Assembly (NCBI GenBank): GCA_022846035.1
Contig: AP025580.1
Coordinates: forward strand, 1,302,001 to 1,366,000
DNA length: 64,000 nucleotides
Direction: 5' to 3'
Origin: Christensenellaceae bacterium
GTDB taxonomy: Bacteria; Bacillota; Clostridia; Christensenellales; Christensenellaceae
Notes under the pieces: generated by a model
Told to the model about the DNA's origin: nothing
Database searches by the model: none
What the model saw: the letters and a program-made list of their open reading frames with translations, nothing else
Shown here: piece by piece, positions 33,087-43,116 of the stretch
Position numbering within the stretch: the stretch's first letter is position 1
Layout of the letters: each line of letters starts with the position of its first letter
Translations under genes and position numbers: made by a program

Positions 33087-34339
33087 TGCCCGTCCGCCTT
33101 TGCCGCCTTTGCCGCGTTGGCCGCGTCCGCTTCCGCATATAGATGCCCGTACTTCGCCACGTTTTCATTATGTTCTTCCAGCGTTTTGGCAAAGACCATC
33201 TCTCCCGTTTCCGGATCTTTCAGCGTGAAATAGAAGTAGTCCTCATAATCCTCGTCAGGATATAGCGCAGCTTCGATCGCCGCCTTGCTCGGGTTACAAA
33301 TTGGCCCGATGGGCAATCCCATATGCATACGGGTATTATATGGCGTATCCGTGTTTAATTCTTCATCCGTAAGGCTAAGCTTCTTTAACCCAAGGCCATA
33401 CGCAACCGCCGCGTCAGAGTCCAGCCGCATCTCGTTATCGAGACGGTTGTGGAACACCATCGATACTTTTTTGAAATCCGCTGATTTGGCTTCTTTCTCA
33501 ATGATAGAGGCAAGCGTCACCACCTCATCAATGGGCATTCCGATTTCTTCCGCCCGTTCGCGGTACGTCTGTTCTTTTCCCTCCGCTTTCATATCAAGCA
33601 CCTCATTGAAGCGGTCGAGCTGCTTTTTGATTGCGTCCGCCGCGGAAGCGTTGGTATAGAAATCATACGTATCCGGAAACAGGTACCCCTCCAGGACATA
33701 TTTCATTCCCCCGCCGCTTTCTTCGTTTTTGGCAATCGCGCCCGCAATAAACGAATAATCCTCAAAGCCTTCTCCCGTGGTTGCAATACCGAGGTATTCC
33801 GTTGTATTCTTCAGGATACCGCTCGCTACCAGTACATTCGCATAATCCGTTACGCCGAGGCCCTCAATGAACTGGATACGCAGCGTTCCCGCAGAAGACT
33901 GTCCTTTTTGCAGCGCGTAAATCAGGTCGTCGAAATCCATGTTTTTGGAAAGCTCGTAGGTGCCCGCTTTCAGCTTGGACGTCATGTCCGAAAAGTCCAC
34001 GTAGAATTTAAATACCTGCTTGCTTTTGATCAAATCGTTTTCATACAAGATTTCTGAAATCTTACTGAGGGACGAACCCTTGGGAATCGTCACCGAAACG
34101 GCGGTTGTATCGTTTACATCCACCGGATCAAAATAATGTCCTTTTACATAGCTGAAAACGCCAAAAACAATACAACCCACAAGCGCCAGGCTGATCACTA
34201 CCATCACCACCGGACGCAGCCTGGCCCAGGCCGACGACTTTGATTTTTTCTTCTTCGGCTTTTCACTGTCAACCAATATCTTGTGTGTTTCCAGTTCCCT
34301 GTTTTCTTTCAGGTAAATATCGTTCAGTTTTTTCGCCAA
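33083..34339 (-). CDS. mltG: Endolytic murein transglycosylase MltG
   Basis: This 418-residue protein has a basic cytoplasmic N-terminus, one membrane segment (about 45-65) and an extracytoplasmic YceG domain. It has a LysM-like part (VTIPKGSSLSKISEILYENDLI) and the catalytic ASIIEKEA motif (Glu), followed by PYNTRMHMGLPIGPICNPSKAAI. MltG cuts nascent glycan strands and sets their length. The start is TTG with GGGGGAG eight bases upstream. The Ala/Asp-rich C-terminal tail is low complexity. Confidence 0.93.
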   Translation of the reverse strand: MAKKLNDIYLKENRELETHKILVDSEKPKKKKSKSSAWARLRPVVMVVISLALVGCIVFGVFSYVKGHYFDPVDVNDTTAVSVTIPKGSSLSKISEILYENDLIKSKQVFKFYVDFSDMTSKLKAGTYELSKNMDFDDLIYALQKGQSSAGTLRIQFIEGLGVTDYANVLVASGILKNTTEYLGIATTGEGFEDYSFIAGAIAKNEESGGGMKYVLEGYLFPDTYDFYTNASAADAIKKQLDRFNEVLDMKAEGKEQTYRERAEEIGMPIDEVVTLASIIEKEAKSADFKKVSMVFHNRLDNEMRLDSDAAVAYGLGLKKLSLTDEELNTDTPYNTRMHMGLPIGPICNPSKAAIEAALYPDEDYEDYFYFTLKDPETGEMVFAKTLEEHNENVAKYGHLYAEADAANAAKAAKADGQ

Positions 34340-34356
34340 ACCAATAGCTCCCCCGT

Positions 34357-34710
34357 TTAGTCCTCGTCAAACATATTCGCGCCTACGTCGCACGCTTCCC
34401 CAATAATTTTATAAATGTCAGATACCAGTGAATTAAAGCGGTATTCCGCCGTAAAAAACTCTGTGATCTTCGGATTAAACTGCAGCACCTCGCCCATCTT
34501 CTTGATTTTATCCAGCAACTCCGCCTTAGGCTCCTGGCCTGTCATATAAGCGGCCTGCGCTTCGAACTGCAGCTTTTTGTAGTCCTTGATCATTCGCTTA
34601 TTCTGCTCGTCCTCGTAAACCTCGTCTTTTACTTTAACGTATTCCTTGTATTCGTCGCTCTGCTTAATGATCGCGGCCAGCTCGTTCGCCTTGTCGTAAA
34701 CGTTTACCAT
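34357..34710 (-). CDS. YlbF/YmcA family protein
   Basis: This 117-residue helical protein has the YlbF-family core (NELAAIIKQSDEYKEYVKVKDEV, DYKKLQFEAQ, EFFTAEYRFNSLVSDIYKII). In Bacillus subtilis YlbF, YmcA and YaaT form a complex that affects RNase Y-dependent RNA maturation. Here it lies 12 bases after the RNase J gene, which suits a role in RNA turnover. Confidence 0.87.
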   Translation of the reverse strand: MVNVYDKANELAAIIKQSDEYKEYVKVKDEVYEDEQNKRMIKDYKKLQFEAQAAYMTGQEPKAELLDKIKKMGEVLQFNPKITEFFTAEYRFNSLVSDIYKIIGEACDVGANMFDED

Positions 34711-34722
34711 TTTTTTCTCTCC

Positions 34723-36468
34723 TTATACCTCAATAATGATCGGCAGGATCATCGGATTACGCTGCGTCATGTCGTACAGGTAATTCGACAGGTCCTTTTT
34801 GATAAAATTCTTAAGCGTAGACCAATCGCTCGTCCCGTTGTCTTTGCACATATCGACGATGTCGATCACAATATTTTTAGACTGCTCCAAAAGGTCTTCC
34901 GACTCTTTCATATACACGAATCCGCGCGATACAATATCCGGTGTGGAAACCAGTTCCCCTGTTTCGCTTGAGATCGTGACCACGACGATGAACAGCCCGT
35001 CCGAGGAAAGCTGCTTCCGGTCCCGCAATACCACGTTTCCGACATCGCCCACGCCCAATCCGTCAATAAGCACGCTTCCGGACTGAACCGTTTCTTTCTG
35101 GAAACCCATACGGCGGTTGAGTTCAATTACCGAACCGATTTCGGGAATAAAAATATTCTTCTTTTTGATACCCATCTTTTCCGCCAGCGCCGCGTGCTTA
35201 TATAAATGCCTGTACTCGCCGTGCACCGGAATAAAATACTTCGGCTTAACCAGCGAGATCATCAGCTTAAGCTCTTCCTCACACGCGTGTCCTGAGACGT
35301 GAACCATATCCACTGCGTCATTGATAACGCTTGCGCCTTTCCGGTAAAGCATATTGATGACGTCCGAAACATAGCGTTCGTTCCCCGGTATCGGCGATGC
35401 CGAAATGATGACGAGATCGCCCTCCTTGATATTGATCTTCGCGTGCTGGCCCATCGCCATACGCACAAGACCGGACATCGTTTCTCCCTGACTTCCCGTC
35501 GTTAAAATAACGATCTGGTTGTCGCGCAGGTTTTTCAATTCGTCGAAAGTCACGAACATATCGTCGTCTACATTCAGATATCCAAGTTCCCTCGTCACAT
35601 TGACGATTTTGAGCATACTTCTGCCCGATAGACATATTTTTTTATTAAAGATTTTCGCAACGTCGATGACCTGCTGGATCCGGTGGACATTGGAAGCAAA
35701 GGATGCGACGATAACCCGTCCCTTTGCCTGCCTGAAATAGTTGACAAAAGTTTCGCCAACCTGGCTTTCCGACATCGTGAACCCTTTACGCTCTGCATTC
35801 GTGCTGTCAGACATCAGTGCCAGAACACCTTTTTTCCCCAGTTCCGCAAAACGGCTTAATTCCATTACCTCACCGCATGCGGGCGTCAAATCTATTTTGA
35901 AGTCGCCCGTATGCACGATGGTACCTATCGGCGTGGTGATCGCAAGCCCCATCGCATCGTCGATCGAATGGCTGACTTTCACAAATTCAACTGTAAAAAC
36001 GCCTGCCTTGATCTTATCGCCATTGCTCGTGATATGGATGTCCGGCTGTATGCCCGGATGCTCTGTGAGTTTGGCCTCGATCAGCGCCATTGTAAGAGTA
36101 GAGCCGTAAATCGGCACGCTGATTTTCGGGAGGATATAGGGTACGCCGCCAATATGGTCTTCATGTCCGTGCGTAAAAAAGATACCCCGAATTTTATCAA
36201 TATTTTTCTGTAAGTACGTCGTGTCGGCAATGACATAATCAACGCCGAGCATTTCTTCGCGCGGAAACATCATGCCCGCGTCGATGATGATAATATCGTT
36301 TCCGTATTCGATCACCGTCATGTTTTTGCCGATCTCGCCGATGCCGCCGAGCGGTATTATTTTTAAGGAAGAAGCCGGTTTTGCATTGTTTTTCTTTTGC
36401 TGTTCCGGTTTCTTCGCCTTATGATTATTTTGTTCCAAATGTTTTTCTCTCTTCCTATTTTCACTCAT
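34723..36468 (-). CDS. rnj: Ribonuclease J
   Basis: This 581-residue metallo-beta-lactamase/beta-CASP ribonuclease has a basic disordered N-terminus (about 1-33), the metal site FTHGHEDHIGG, and HTGDFKIDLTP. beta-CASP motifs include MSDSTNAERKG and HVSGHACEEEL, and a C-terminal domain ends near residue 581. RNase J acts as an endo- and 5'-3' exoribonuclease in mRNA decay. It is 51 bases downstream of hslU. Whether it is the J1 or J2 type is not decided. Confidence 0.93.
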   Translation of the reverse strand: MSENRKREKHLEQNNHKAKKPEQQKKNNAKPASSLKIIPLGGIGEIGKNMTVIEYGNDIIIIDAGMMFPREEMLGVDYVIADTTYLQKNIDKIRGIFFTHGHEDHIGGVPYILPKISVPIYGSTLTMALIEAKLTEHPGIQPDIHITSNGDKIKAGVFTVEFVKVSHSIDDAMGLAITTPIGTIVHTGDFKIDLTPACGEVMELSRFAELGKKGVLALMSDSTNAERKGFTMSESQVGETFVNYFRQAKGRVIVASFASNVHRIQQVIDVAKIFNKKICLSGRSMLKIVNVTRELGYLNVDDDMFVTFDELKNLRDNQIVILTTGSQGETMSGLVRMAMGQHAKINIKEGDLVIISASPIPGNERYVSDVINMLYRKGASVINDAVDMVHVSGHACEEELKLMISLVKPKYFIPVHGEYRHLYKHAALAEKMGIKKKNIFIPEIGSVIELNRRMGFQKETVQSGSVLIDGLGVGDVGNVVLRDRKQLSSDGLFIVVVTISSETGELVSTPDIVSRGFVYMKESEDLLEQSKNIVIDIVDMCKDNGTSDWSTLKNFIKKDLSNYLYDMTQRNPMILPIIIEV

Positions 36469-36519
36469 TATACCATAAACACTTCCTAATTCACATTTTC
36501 AGGGCCGCACATCTCCGGC

Positions 36520-37899
36520 TCAAAGGATAAACTTTTGCAGATTCTGGTACTGCTCCTCGTCCTTAAGATGCTCCGTAACATAATTTTCGTCGATTACCAC
36601 ATCTACCGCCGGCTCAATCCCGCTCGCATTGAAAGAAATATCGTTTAAAAGGTTTTCCATGATCGTATGCAGGCGGCGCGCGCCAATATTTTCCGTGCTC
36701 TCATTTACGATCTGCGCAAACTCCGCAATCTTTTTAAGGGCGTCCGGCGTAAACTTGAGGTTCACGCCATCCGCAGACAAAAGCGCTTCATACTGCTTGG
36801 TGATGGCATTTTTGGGCTGCGTTAAAATTTGTTCGAATTCCTCTTTCGTCAGATTCTCAAGCTCCACCTTGATCGGAAAACGTCCCTGCAGTTCAGGGAT
36901 CAAATCAGAAATTTTGGCGACATGGAAAGCGCCTGCGGCAATAAAAAGCATGTAGTCTGTTTTGACCGGACCATACTTTGTGACCACCGTACTTCCCTCG
37001 ACGATAGGAAGAATATCCCTTTGCACGCCTTCGCGCGATATATCGGGACCGTTGCCCATTCCTTTTCCGGCTACCTTGTCGATTTCATCCAGGAAAATAA
37101 TACCGTCCTGTTCCGCGCGTTCGATCGCCGTCTGCGTTACCTCGTCCATATCGATGAGTTTTTCCGCTTCTTCCTGTTCCAAAATTTTGCGCGCTTCCGG
37201 CACGCTCACCTTACGCTTTTTGGTTTTTGCAGGCAAAATACCCGAAAGCAGGTCTCCCATGCTTTCTCCGCCCATACCAGGTATTTCCATACCCATATTC
37301 TGCGTTACTTCCACCTCGATCTCAATCATCAGCGTATCGAGCTTACCCGCACGCAGATTGGCGCGCACCTCGTCTCTTCTCGACATCCGTTTCTGTTTTT
37401 CCTCATCCGTTTCCGCAGGAGCCGATTCGATCTGCGGCGCGCCAAACAGCATCCCCAACGGATTCGAATTCTGCCGCGCCTGTTTATTGGGCACCAGAAT
37501 ATCCACCAGACGGTCTTCCGCGTTTTGCGCCGCACGGTCTTTTACCGTTTCGAAACGGCTTTGCTTGACCATACGGATCGACGCTTCCACAAGGTCGCGG
37601 ACCATGGATTCCACATCGCGCCCCACATAGCCGACTTCCGTAAATTTCGTTGCTTCCACCTTTACAAAAGGCGCGTCCATGAGCTTCGACAGCCTGCGTG
37701 CAATTTCTGTTTTGCCCACGCCCGTCGGTCCCATCATGATAATATTCTTAGGCGTGATTTCTTCGCGCATCTCGTCATCCAGCTTGCTCCTCCGGTAACG
37801 GTTTCGAAGCGCGATCGCCACGGCCCTCTTGGCCTTGTCCTGGCCGATGATATATTTGTCGAGCTGTTCGACGATTTCTTTTGGCGTTAAATATGACAT
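36520..37899 (-). CDS. hslU: ATP-dependent protease ATPase subunit HslU
   Basis: This 459-residue AAA+ unfoldase feeds HslV. It has Walker [10 protein letters not shown], the pore motif [11 protein letters not shown], Walker [12 protein letters not shown], sensor [10 protein letters not shown] and a C-terminal end in the expected LQKFIL form, which docks into HslV. The intermediate I-domain (about 110-240) is present. It lies eight bases after hslV. Confidence 0.97.
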   Translation of the reverse strand: MSYLTPKEIVEQLDKYIIGQDKAKRAVAIALRNRYRRSKLDDEMREEITPKNIIMMGPTGVGKTEIARRLSKLMDAPFVKVEATKFTEVGYVGRDVESMVRDLVEASIRMVKQSRFETVKDRAAQNAEDRLVDILVPNKQARQNSNPLGMLFGAPQIESAPAETDEEKQKRMSRRDEVRANLRAGKLDTLMIEIEVEVTQNMGMEIPGMGGESMGDLLSGILPAKTKKRKVSVPEARKILEQEEAEKLIDMDEVTQTAIERAEQDGIIFLDEIDKVAGKGMGNGPDISREGVQRDILPIVEGSTVVTKYGPVKTDYMLFIAAGAFHVAKISDLIPELQGRFPIKVELENLTKEEFEQILTQPKNAITKQYEALLSADGVNLKFTPDALKKIAEFAQIVNESTENIGARRLHTIMENLLNDISFNASGIEPAVDVVIDENYVTEHLKDEEQYQNLQKFIL

Positions 37900-37907
37900 A
37901 TGATCAC

Positions 37908-38438
37908 CTACACTTCTTCTACTTTGATGTTATCATTGGTATACACGCATATTTCACTTGCTATTTTAAGTCCCTTATATGCGATATCCTTTGCAGACAT
38001 ATCCGTATTCTGCATCAGCGCGCGTGCTGCGGCAAGCGCATAGTTTCCACCAGAACCGATCGCGCATACGCCGTCGTCCGGTTCAATCACTTCCCCCGTT
38101 CCGGAGATAATCAGCAGATTTTCCTTGTCTGCGGCGATCAGCATCGCTTCCAATTGCCGCATCGCCTTATCGCTGCGCCATTCCTGCGCAAGCTCTACCG
38201 CCGCGCGCTGCAGGCTGCCGCCGTATTCCTCCAGCTTGGCTTCGAATTTTTCGGAAAGCGCAAAGGCGTCTGCCACGCTTCCCGCAAAACCAATTACAAC
38301 ATTATCGCCAAAAATACGGCGCACTTTCGTCGCACTTTTTTTCATGATGACGCTTTCGCCCATCGTAACCTGCCCATCGCCTGCGATCGCACAGGTATCC
38401 CCTTTTTTTACCGCTAATATAGTCGTTGCTTTTAACAT
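37908..38438 (-). CDS. hslV: ATP-dependent protease peptidase subunit HslV
   Basis: This is the proteasome-like threonine peptidase. I start at the ATG at 38438 because GGAGGA lies five bases upstream and the product then begins [10 protein letters not shown], a short leader before the catalytic Thr-Thr. The in-frame ATG at 38465 would overlap the trmFO stop codon and add nine residues. Motifs GDGQVTMG and [14 protein letters not shown] agree with the family. A four-residue leader implies processing (or start variation) to free the N-terminal threonine. codY and xerC, often neighbours in Bacilli, are absent. Confidence 0.95.
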   Translation of the reverse strand: MLKATTILAVKKGDTCAIAGDGQVTMGESVIMKKSATKVRRIFGDNVVIGFAGSVADAFALSEKFEAKLEEYGGSLQRAAVELAQEWRSDKAMRQLEAMLIAADKENLLIISGTGEVIEPDDGVCAIGSGGNYALAAARALMQNTDMSAKDIAYKGLKIASEICVYTNDNIKVEEV

Positions 38439-38451
38439 TGTCGTCCTCCGC

Positions 38452-39777
38452 TTATACAATTTCAAAATCTTGTATCGTTTGCTCTATTTTTTGAAGCGCG
38501 CGCTGTGCAATACGCGTGTTCTTTTCTTCCTTTTTCTTAACCCGCTCCCCCAAGGGACGCATGATACCAAAGTTGATATTCATCGGCTGAAAATTCGCTG
38601 TGACCGCTCCCGAAACGTGGCTGCACAGAGCGCCGCTTGCCGTATCATCGGCAAACTCCGGCAGTTTTCTCCCCAGAAGCTCAAACGCTGTGAATATCCC
38701 TGCCATAAGGCCGCTGGAAGCGCTTTCCACATACCCTTCAACGCCTGTAATCTGTCCCGCGAACCGTATCGATGGGCTTTTTCTCAAACGGTAATAACGG
38801 TCGAGCAGCTTCGGTGAATTTAGAAAAGTATTGCGGTGCATCACGCCATACCGCAAAAATTCCGCATCCTTTAAGGCTGGGATCAGCCCGAACACGCGCG
38901 CCTGCTCGGAAAACTTGAGATGCGTCTGGAACCCGACCAGGTTATACATGCTCCCGTTTGCATCCTCACGCCGAAGCTGGACAACCGCAAACGGCTGTTT
39001 CCCTGTTTGCGGATCCACCAGTCCCTTTGGTTTTAAAGGGCCGAACAGTATCGTGTCGTGCCCTCGGGACGCCATGGTCTCGATAGGCATACATCCCTCG
39101 AACACACCCTCGCGTTCAAATCCGTGCAACTGTGCGCATTCCGCCGCCACCAGTTCACGGTAAAAAACTTCATATTCCTCGCGCGTCATCGGACAATTCA
39201 CATAATCATCCCCGCCATGCTCATAGCGCGAAGCAAAAAAAGCCCGTTCCATATCGATGCTATGCGCGCTGACAATCGGCGCCGCCGCATCAAAAAAGTG
39301 TAAATACTCTTCTCCCGTAAGCCTTTGTATTTCTTCCGTAAGCGCCTCGGACGTGAGTGGCCCGCTTGCAACCACGACGATTTCATCGCCAAAACGCTTA
39401 AGATCCGTGACCTCTTCCGCAGCGACTTCAATATTCGCGGTGTTTTTGATCTCCCGCGTCACCGTTTGTGAAAATGCATGCCTGTTAACGGCGAGCGCGC
39501 CTCCTGCCGCTACGCTGTTTTCATCCGCAGCGCGCATAATCAGGCTTCCCAGCAGCCGCATTTCCTGTTTTAAGAGCCCTACCGCGTTATGAATCCGGTC
39601 AGAGCGCAGCGAATTGCTGCATACCAGCTCCGCAAAACAATCCGAGGAATGCGCCGGCGATTTTTTGTCCGGCTTCATCTCAAAAAGCTTTACGTCAATC
39701 CCGCGTCTCGCAAGCTGGTAAGCGCATTCACAGCCCGCCAGCCCTGCGCCGATCACATTAACTGTCTTTTTTTGCAT
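38452..39777 (-). CDS. trmFO: Methylenetetrahydrofolate-tRNA-(uracil-5-)-methyltransferase TrmFO
   Basis: This 441-residue flavoprotein makes ribothymidine-54 in tRNA using methylene-THF. The N-terminal FAD motif is [18 protein letters not shown]. Both family cysteines appear, in [10 protein letters not shown] and [15 protein letters not shown] and a C-terminal [11 protein letters not shown] complete the signature. The start at 39777 gives the normal N-terminus; a longer frame reads 46 basic residues out of topA sequence and is rejected. It overlaps the end of topA by 20 bases. Confidence 0.95.
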   Translation of the reverse strand: MQKKTVNVIGAGLAGCECAYQLARRGIDVKLFEMKPDKKSPAHSSDCFAELVCSNSLRSDRIHNAVGLLKQEMRLLGSLIMRAADENSVAAGGALAVNRHAFSQTVTREIKNTANIEVAAEEVTDLKRFGDEIVVVASGPLTSEALTEEIQRLTGEEYLHFFDAAAPIVSAHSIDMERAFFASRYEHGGDDYVNCPMTREEYEVFYRELVAAECAQLHGFEREGVFEGCMPIETMASRGHDTILFGPLKPKGLVDPQTGKQPFAVVQLRREDANGSMYNLVGFQTHLKFSEQARVFGLIPALKDAEFLRYGVMHRNTFLNSPKLLDRYYRLRKSPSIRFAGQITGVEGYVESASSGLMAGIFTAFELLGRKLPEFADDTASGALCSHVSGAVTANFQPMNINFGIMRPLGERVKKKEEKNTRIAQRALQKIEQTIQDFEIV

Positions 39778-41950
39778 CTGTCTTCTTTTTCTGGTTCGTT
39801 TCACACTCGGGATTCGAACATTTCTTATATGCTTTGCCGTACTTATATTTCGCTTCCACCATATAAGCACCGCACTTTTCGCATTTTTCCGCAAGCGGCT
39901 TGTCCCATGAAACAAAATCGCAGTTCGGATAGTTTTCGCAGCCGTAAAAGCTCTTTCCTGATTTTCCGGCGCGCTTGATTACAACGTTGCCGCCGCATTT
40001 CGGGCAGGGCACATCCAGCTTTTTCACGATTGGTTTCGTATTCTTGCATTCCGGATAATTGGGGCATGCCAAAAATTCACCGAAACGTCCGGTTTTGTAT
40101 ACCATGTTTGCGCCGCACTTTTCGCAAATCACATCCGAGACTTTTTCCGGCAGCTTGATGCGCTCGATATTTTTTTCGCCAAGTTCCAAATCTTTTTCGA
40201 ACGGGCCATAGAAATTACGGATTACATCTTTCCAGTCCGCGCCGTCCTGTTCGACGTTGTCGAGTTTTTCTTCCATATCTGCCGTAAAAGCAATATCAAC
40301 GATGTCCGCAAAGTTTTTGGCCATCAAATCCGTAACGATCTCGCCAAGCTCTGTGGGTACAAATGATTTTGCCTCCTTACGCACATATCCCCTGTCCTGT
40401 ATCGCGGAAATAATAGGCGCATATGTACTCGGGCGGCCGATACCGCGCTCTTCCAAGAATTTAATCAGCGCAGCTTCCGTATAACGCGCGGGCGGCTGCG
40501 TAAAGTTCTGTTTGGGCGTAACGTCAATAAGCTCCAGCTTATCGCCTGCCTCCGCCTTAGGCAGCATGCTCTGCTCGTCGTCATCCGTCTTGGAATCGTA
40601 GATCGCCAAATGCCCTTTGAAAAGAATGCGGGAACCGCTTGCTTTGAATGTCTGGCCGTTTGCATCAATATCATAACTTAAGGTTTCGAACAACGCGTTC
40701 GTCATCTGGCTCGCCAGAAATCTCGTGTATATCAGTTTATAAAGCTTATACTGGTCGTTGGTCAGGTATTTTTTAATTTCATCCGGCGTATTGGTAATGT
40801 ATGTCGGGCGGATGGCTTCATGCGCATCCTGCGCATTCTTCCGTCCGCGATATGCATTAGGCTTGTCCGGTACATACTCCGCGCCGTATTTTTCCGTCAC
40901 ATACTCGCGCGCTGCTGTCTGCGCTTCGGCGGATACACGCGTGGAGTCCGTTCTCATATAAGTGATAAGACCAGTCGTATTTCCGTCGCCGAGCGGTACG
41001 CCCTCGTAGAGCATCTGCGCGAGCATCATCGTCTTTTTTGCCGTAAAACCAAGACGGCCCGCCGCAGCTTGCTGCAGGAAACTTGTCGTAAACGGTGGTA
41101 AGGCATTCTTTTTACGCGTTCCGCTGTTTACTTTTTGTACAACAAAATCGGCGCCTTTGACCGCGTCTAAAACCGCCTGTGCATCCTCTTCCTTTTCCAG
41201 CTTTGTCTTCTTACCATTCGGTCCGTAATACTTTGCTTCGAATTCCTGGCCGTCTTTTTTCAGGTTTGCGGCAATCGTCCAGAATTCTTCCGGTTTAAAT
41301 TCCCGAATTTCATTTTCACGGTCTACAATAACTTTCACCGCGACGCTCTGCACGCGTCCGGCCGAGAGTCCCTTTTTTACCTTTTTCCATAGCAACGGAC
41401 TCAGCTTATAGCCCACCAGCCGATCAAGCACGCGCCGCGCCTGCTGGGCGTCCACGCGGTCCATATCGATCTTCCGCGGCTGTTTGATTGCGTTTGTAAC
41501 CGCGTCCTTTGTGATCTCGTTAAACTCGATCCTGCACGCGTCCCCTAAATCGATACCAAGCATATTTGCAATATGCCAGGAGATCGCTTCGCCTTCCCTG
41601 TCAGGGTCGGTCGCGAGATATACTGTTTTCGATTTTTTTGCTTCGTCTTTAAGCCCTTTTATGAGCTGCGCTTTTCCTCGGATTGTCGTATACTGCGGTT
41701 CGAAGTTATTCTCCACATCGACGCCGAACGTACTTTTCGGCAAATCGCGCAAATGTCCGTTAGACGCGCGCACGATATAATTTTTTCCTAAAAACTTCTC
41801 AATCGTCTTTGCTTTTGCCGGCGATTCCACGATCACCAGATTTTTATTTGATGCCGCACTCTTCGTCGTTTTCTTTGCGGCCGTTTTTTTCTTAGCCCCA
41901 GTCTTCTTTGTTGCTGCCGGTTTTTTGGCGGCAGCCGTCTCGTTTGCCAT
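39758..41950 (-). CDS. topA: DNA topoisomerase I with Lys/Ala-rich N-terminal extension
   Basis: This 730-residue type IA topoisomerase relaxes negative supercoils. A Lys/Ala/Thr-rich extension (about 1-37) precedes the Toprim domain (LVIVESPAKAKTIEKFLG; ATDPDREGEAISWH). The active-site Tyr lies in TGLITYMRTDSTR. Three four-cysteine zinc ribbons close the protein (starting CEKCGANMV, CPKCGGNVV and CEKCGAYMV). Histone-H1-like tails are usually C-terminal in topoisomerases that have them, so the N-terminal position here is notable. It lies 59 bases after dprA with GGAGG upstream. Confidence 0.96.
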   Translation of the reverse strand: MANETAAAKKPAATKKTGAKKKTAAKKTTKSAASNKNLVIVESPAKAKTIEKFLGKNYIVRASNGHLRDLPKSTFGVDVENNFEPQYTTIRGKAQLIKGLKDEAKKSKTVYLATDPDREGEAISWHIANMLGIDLGDACRIEFNEITKDAVTNAIKQPRKIDMDRVDAQQARRVLDRLVGYKLSPLLWKKVKKGLSAGRVQSVAVKVIVDRENEIREFKPEEFWTIAANLKKDGQEFEAKYYGPNGKKTKLEKEEDAQAVLDAVKGADFVVQKVNSGTRKKNALPPFTTSFLQQAAAGRLGFTAKKTMMLAQMLYEGVPLGDGNTTGLITYMRTDSTRVSAEAQTAAREYVTEKYGAEYVPDKPNAYRGRKNAQDAHEAIRPTYITNTPDEIKKYLTNDQYKLYKLIYTRFLASQMTNALFETLSYDIDANGQTFKASGSRILFKGHLAIYDSKTDDDEQSMLPKAEAGDKLELIDVTPKQNFTQPPARYTEAALIKFLEERGIGRPSTYAPIISAIQDRGYVRKEAKSFVPTELGEIVTDLMAKNFADIVDIAFTADMEEKLDNVEQDGADWKDVIRNFYGPFEKDLELGEKNIERIKLPEKVSDVICEKCGANMVYKTGRFGEFLACPNYPECKNTKPIVKKLDVPCPKCGGNVVIKRAGKSGKSFYGCENYPNCDFVSWDKPLAEKCEKCGAYMVEAKYKYGKAYKKCSNPECETNQKKKTDAKKDS

Positions 41951-42009
41951 TATCTTCCTCCAAAATCCTTCTATCTATTATAAACCATTTCAGGCATATT
42001 AGCTGTAAA

Positions 42010-43116
42010 TTAACTGTTAATTCTGAACTTATCTCCCGGAAGTCCTTCGATCAGGCCGTTTAATTCCATCACGGTAAGCAGCGTGTTCGCTTCCCTTACT
42101 TCAATATCCAATGCCTGCGCAATCTGTTCCGCGCCTGAAACTTCCTTTAAAAGTAAATTGTATATCTGCGCCTGCAATAAATCAAGCTTATTCGTCTCAT
42201 TTTGTTTTTTTCTTTCCTGTCTGCTGAAAGATACCCTCCATCCTTGATCGTTCATAACATCCGCCGCGCACCGCACAACCATCGCGCCGGCATCCATCAG
42301 GTAAAGAGGAAGTTTTGCCATCGGCGATTTCAGATCGCAAGCCACCGTGTATACCTCGCGCCCTTGCATAAGCGCGTCGTCAACAGTGATCCTGGCGCCG
42401 CTTCTGTCTCCGCCTTCGCCCGCGATAAGGATACGCGAAAGGCCTGATACAATCCGGTTTCGCTGCGGAAAGAATTGCGCTTTCGGTTCCGTTCCCGGCA
42501 AAAATTCCGATATGATCGCGCCATCTTTCAAGATCGCTTCATACAGCTTACGGTTTTCTTTGGGGTAAACCACATCTGCGCCGCATCCGAGTACCGCTAC
42601 CGTTTTTCCATGTGCATCAAGCGCCCCTGCATGCGCAGCCGTATCAATGCCAAGCGCCATCCCCGAAACGATGACCACCCCCTGCGCCGCAAGTCCCCTT
42701 GCAATCTCCCGCGCCGTGTCAAAGCCGTTCCTCGTCGGACGGCGGGAACCCACGATACCACACGACATATCGCCAAACTCCGGAATTTCTCCTTTATAAT
42801 AAAAAAGCGGCGGCGGATTCTCGATTTCCGCAAGCGTATGCGGATAGTTCTGATTCAGCCGCGTCAGGATACGAATCCCTTTCTTATGGCATAGCGCGAG
42901 AATCTGTTCCACATAAGCGTCGTTGGCATTTTCGCGCAATACGGCGGCTTGCTTTTCGCCAATGCCCGGAACAAGGCGCATAATATCCGCGCTGTTTTCC
43001 CACGCGTTTTTCAAGTCTTCGAAAGCGTTTAGCACACTGTAAAAACGTACGGGACCTATCCCATCCGATGAAGCGAGCCACAGCCAGTATTTTTCTTCCT
43101 GCGTAATCTCAGTCAT
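42010..43116 (-). CDS. dprA: DNA-processing protein DprA
   Basis: This 368-residue protein loads RecA on incoming single-stranded DNA during transformation. After an N-terminal SAM/HhH-like part come the Rossmann-type motifs GIVGSRRPT and VSGMALGIDTAAHAGAL, then GCGADVVYP, FPQRNRIVSGLS and a C-terminal winged helix (about 300-368). I start at the ATG at 43116; the longer frame only adds basic residues out of comM. It overlaps comM by eight bases. comM-dprA together suggest natural competence or recombination of imported DNA. Confidence 0.93.
   Translation of the reverse strand: MTEITQEEKYWLWLASSDGIGPVRFYSVLNAFEDLKNAWENSADIMRLVPGIGEKQAAVLRENANDAYVEQILALCHKKGIRILTRLNQNYPHTLAEIENPPPLFYYKGEIPEFGDMSCGIVGSRRPTRNGFDTAREIARGLAAQGVVIVSGMALGIDTAAHAGALDAHGKTVAVLGCGADVVYPKENRKLYEAILKDGAIISEFLPGTEPKAQFFPQRNRIVSGLSRILIAGEGGDRSGARITVDDALMQGREVYTVACDLKSPMAKLPLYLMDAGAMVVRCAADVMNDQGWRVSFSRQERKKQNETNKLDLLQAQIYNLLLKEVSGAEQIAQALDIEVREANTLLTVMELNGLIEGLPGDKFRINS

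Noticed and set aside
36829-37890. 353-residue plus-strand ORF opposite hslU
   Set aside because: It lies wholly antisense to a complete, well-conserved hslU; composition is rich in His, Arg and Phe as expected for a shadow frame.
39778-39915. N-terminal extension of TrmFO
   Set aside because: The 46 extra residues are read from topA coding sequence in another frame and are basic and unlike any TrmFO; the FAD motif starts normally after the ATG at 39777.
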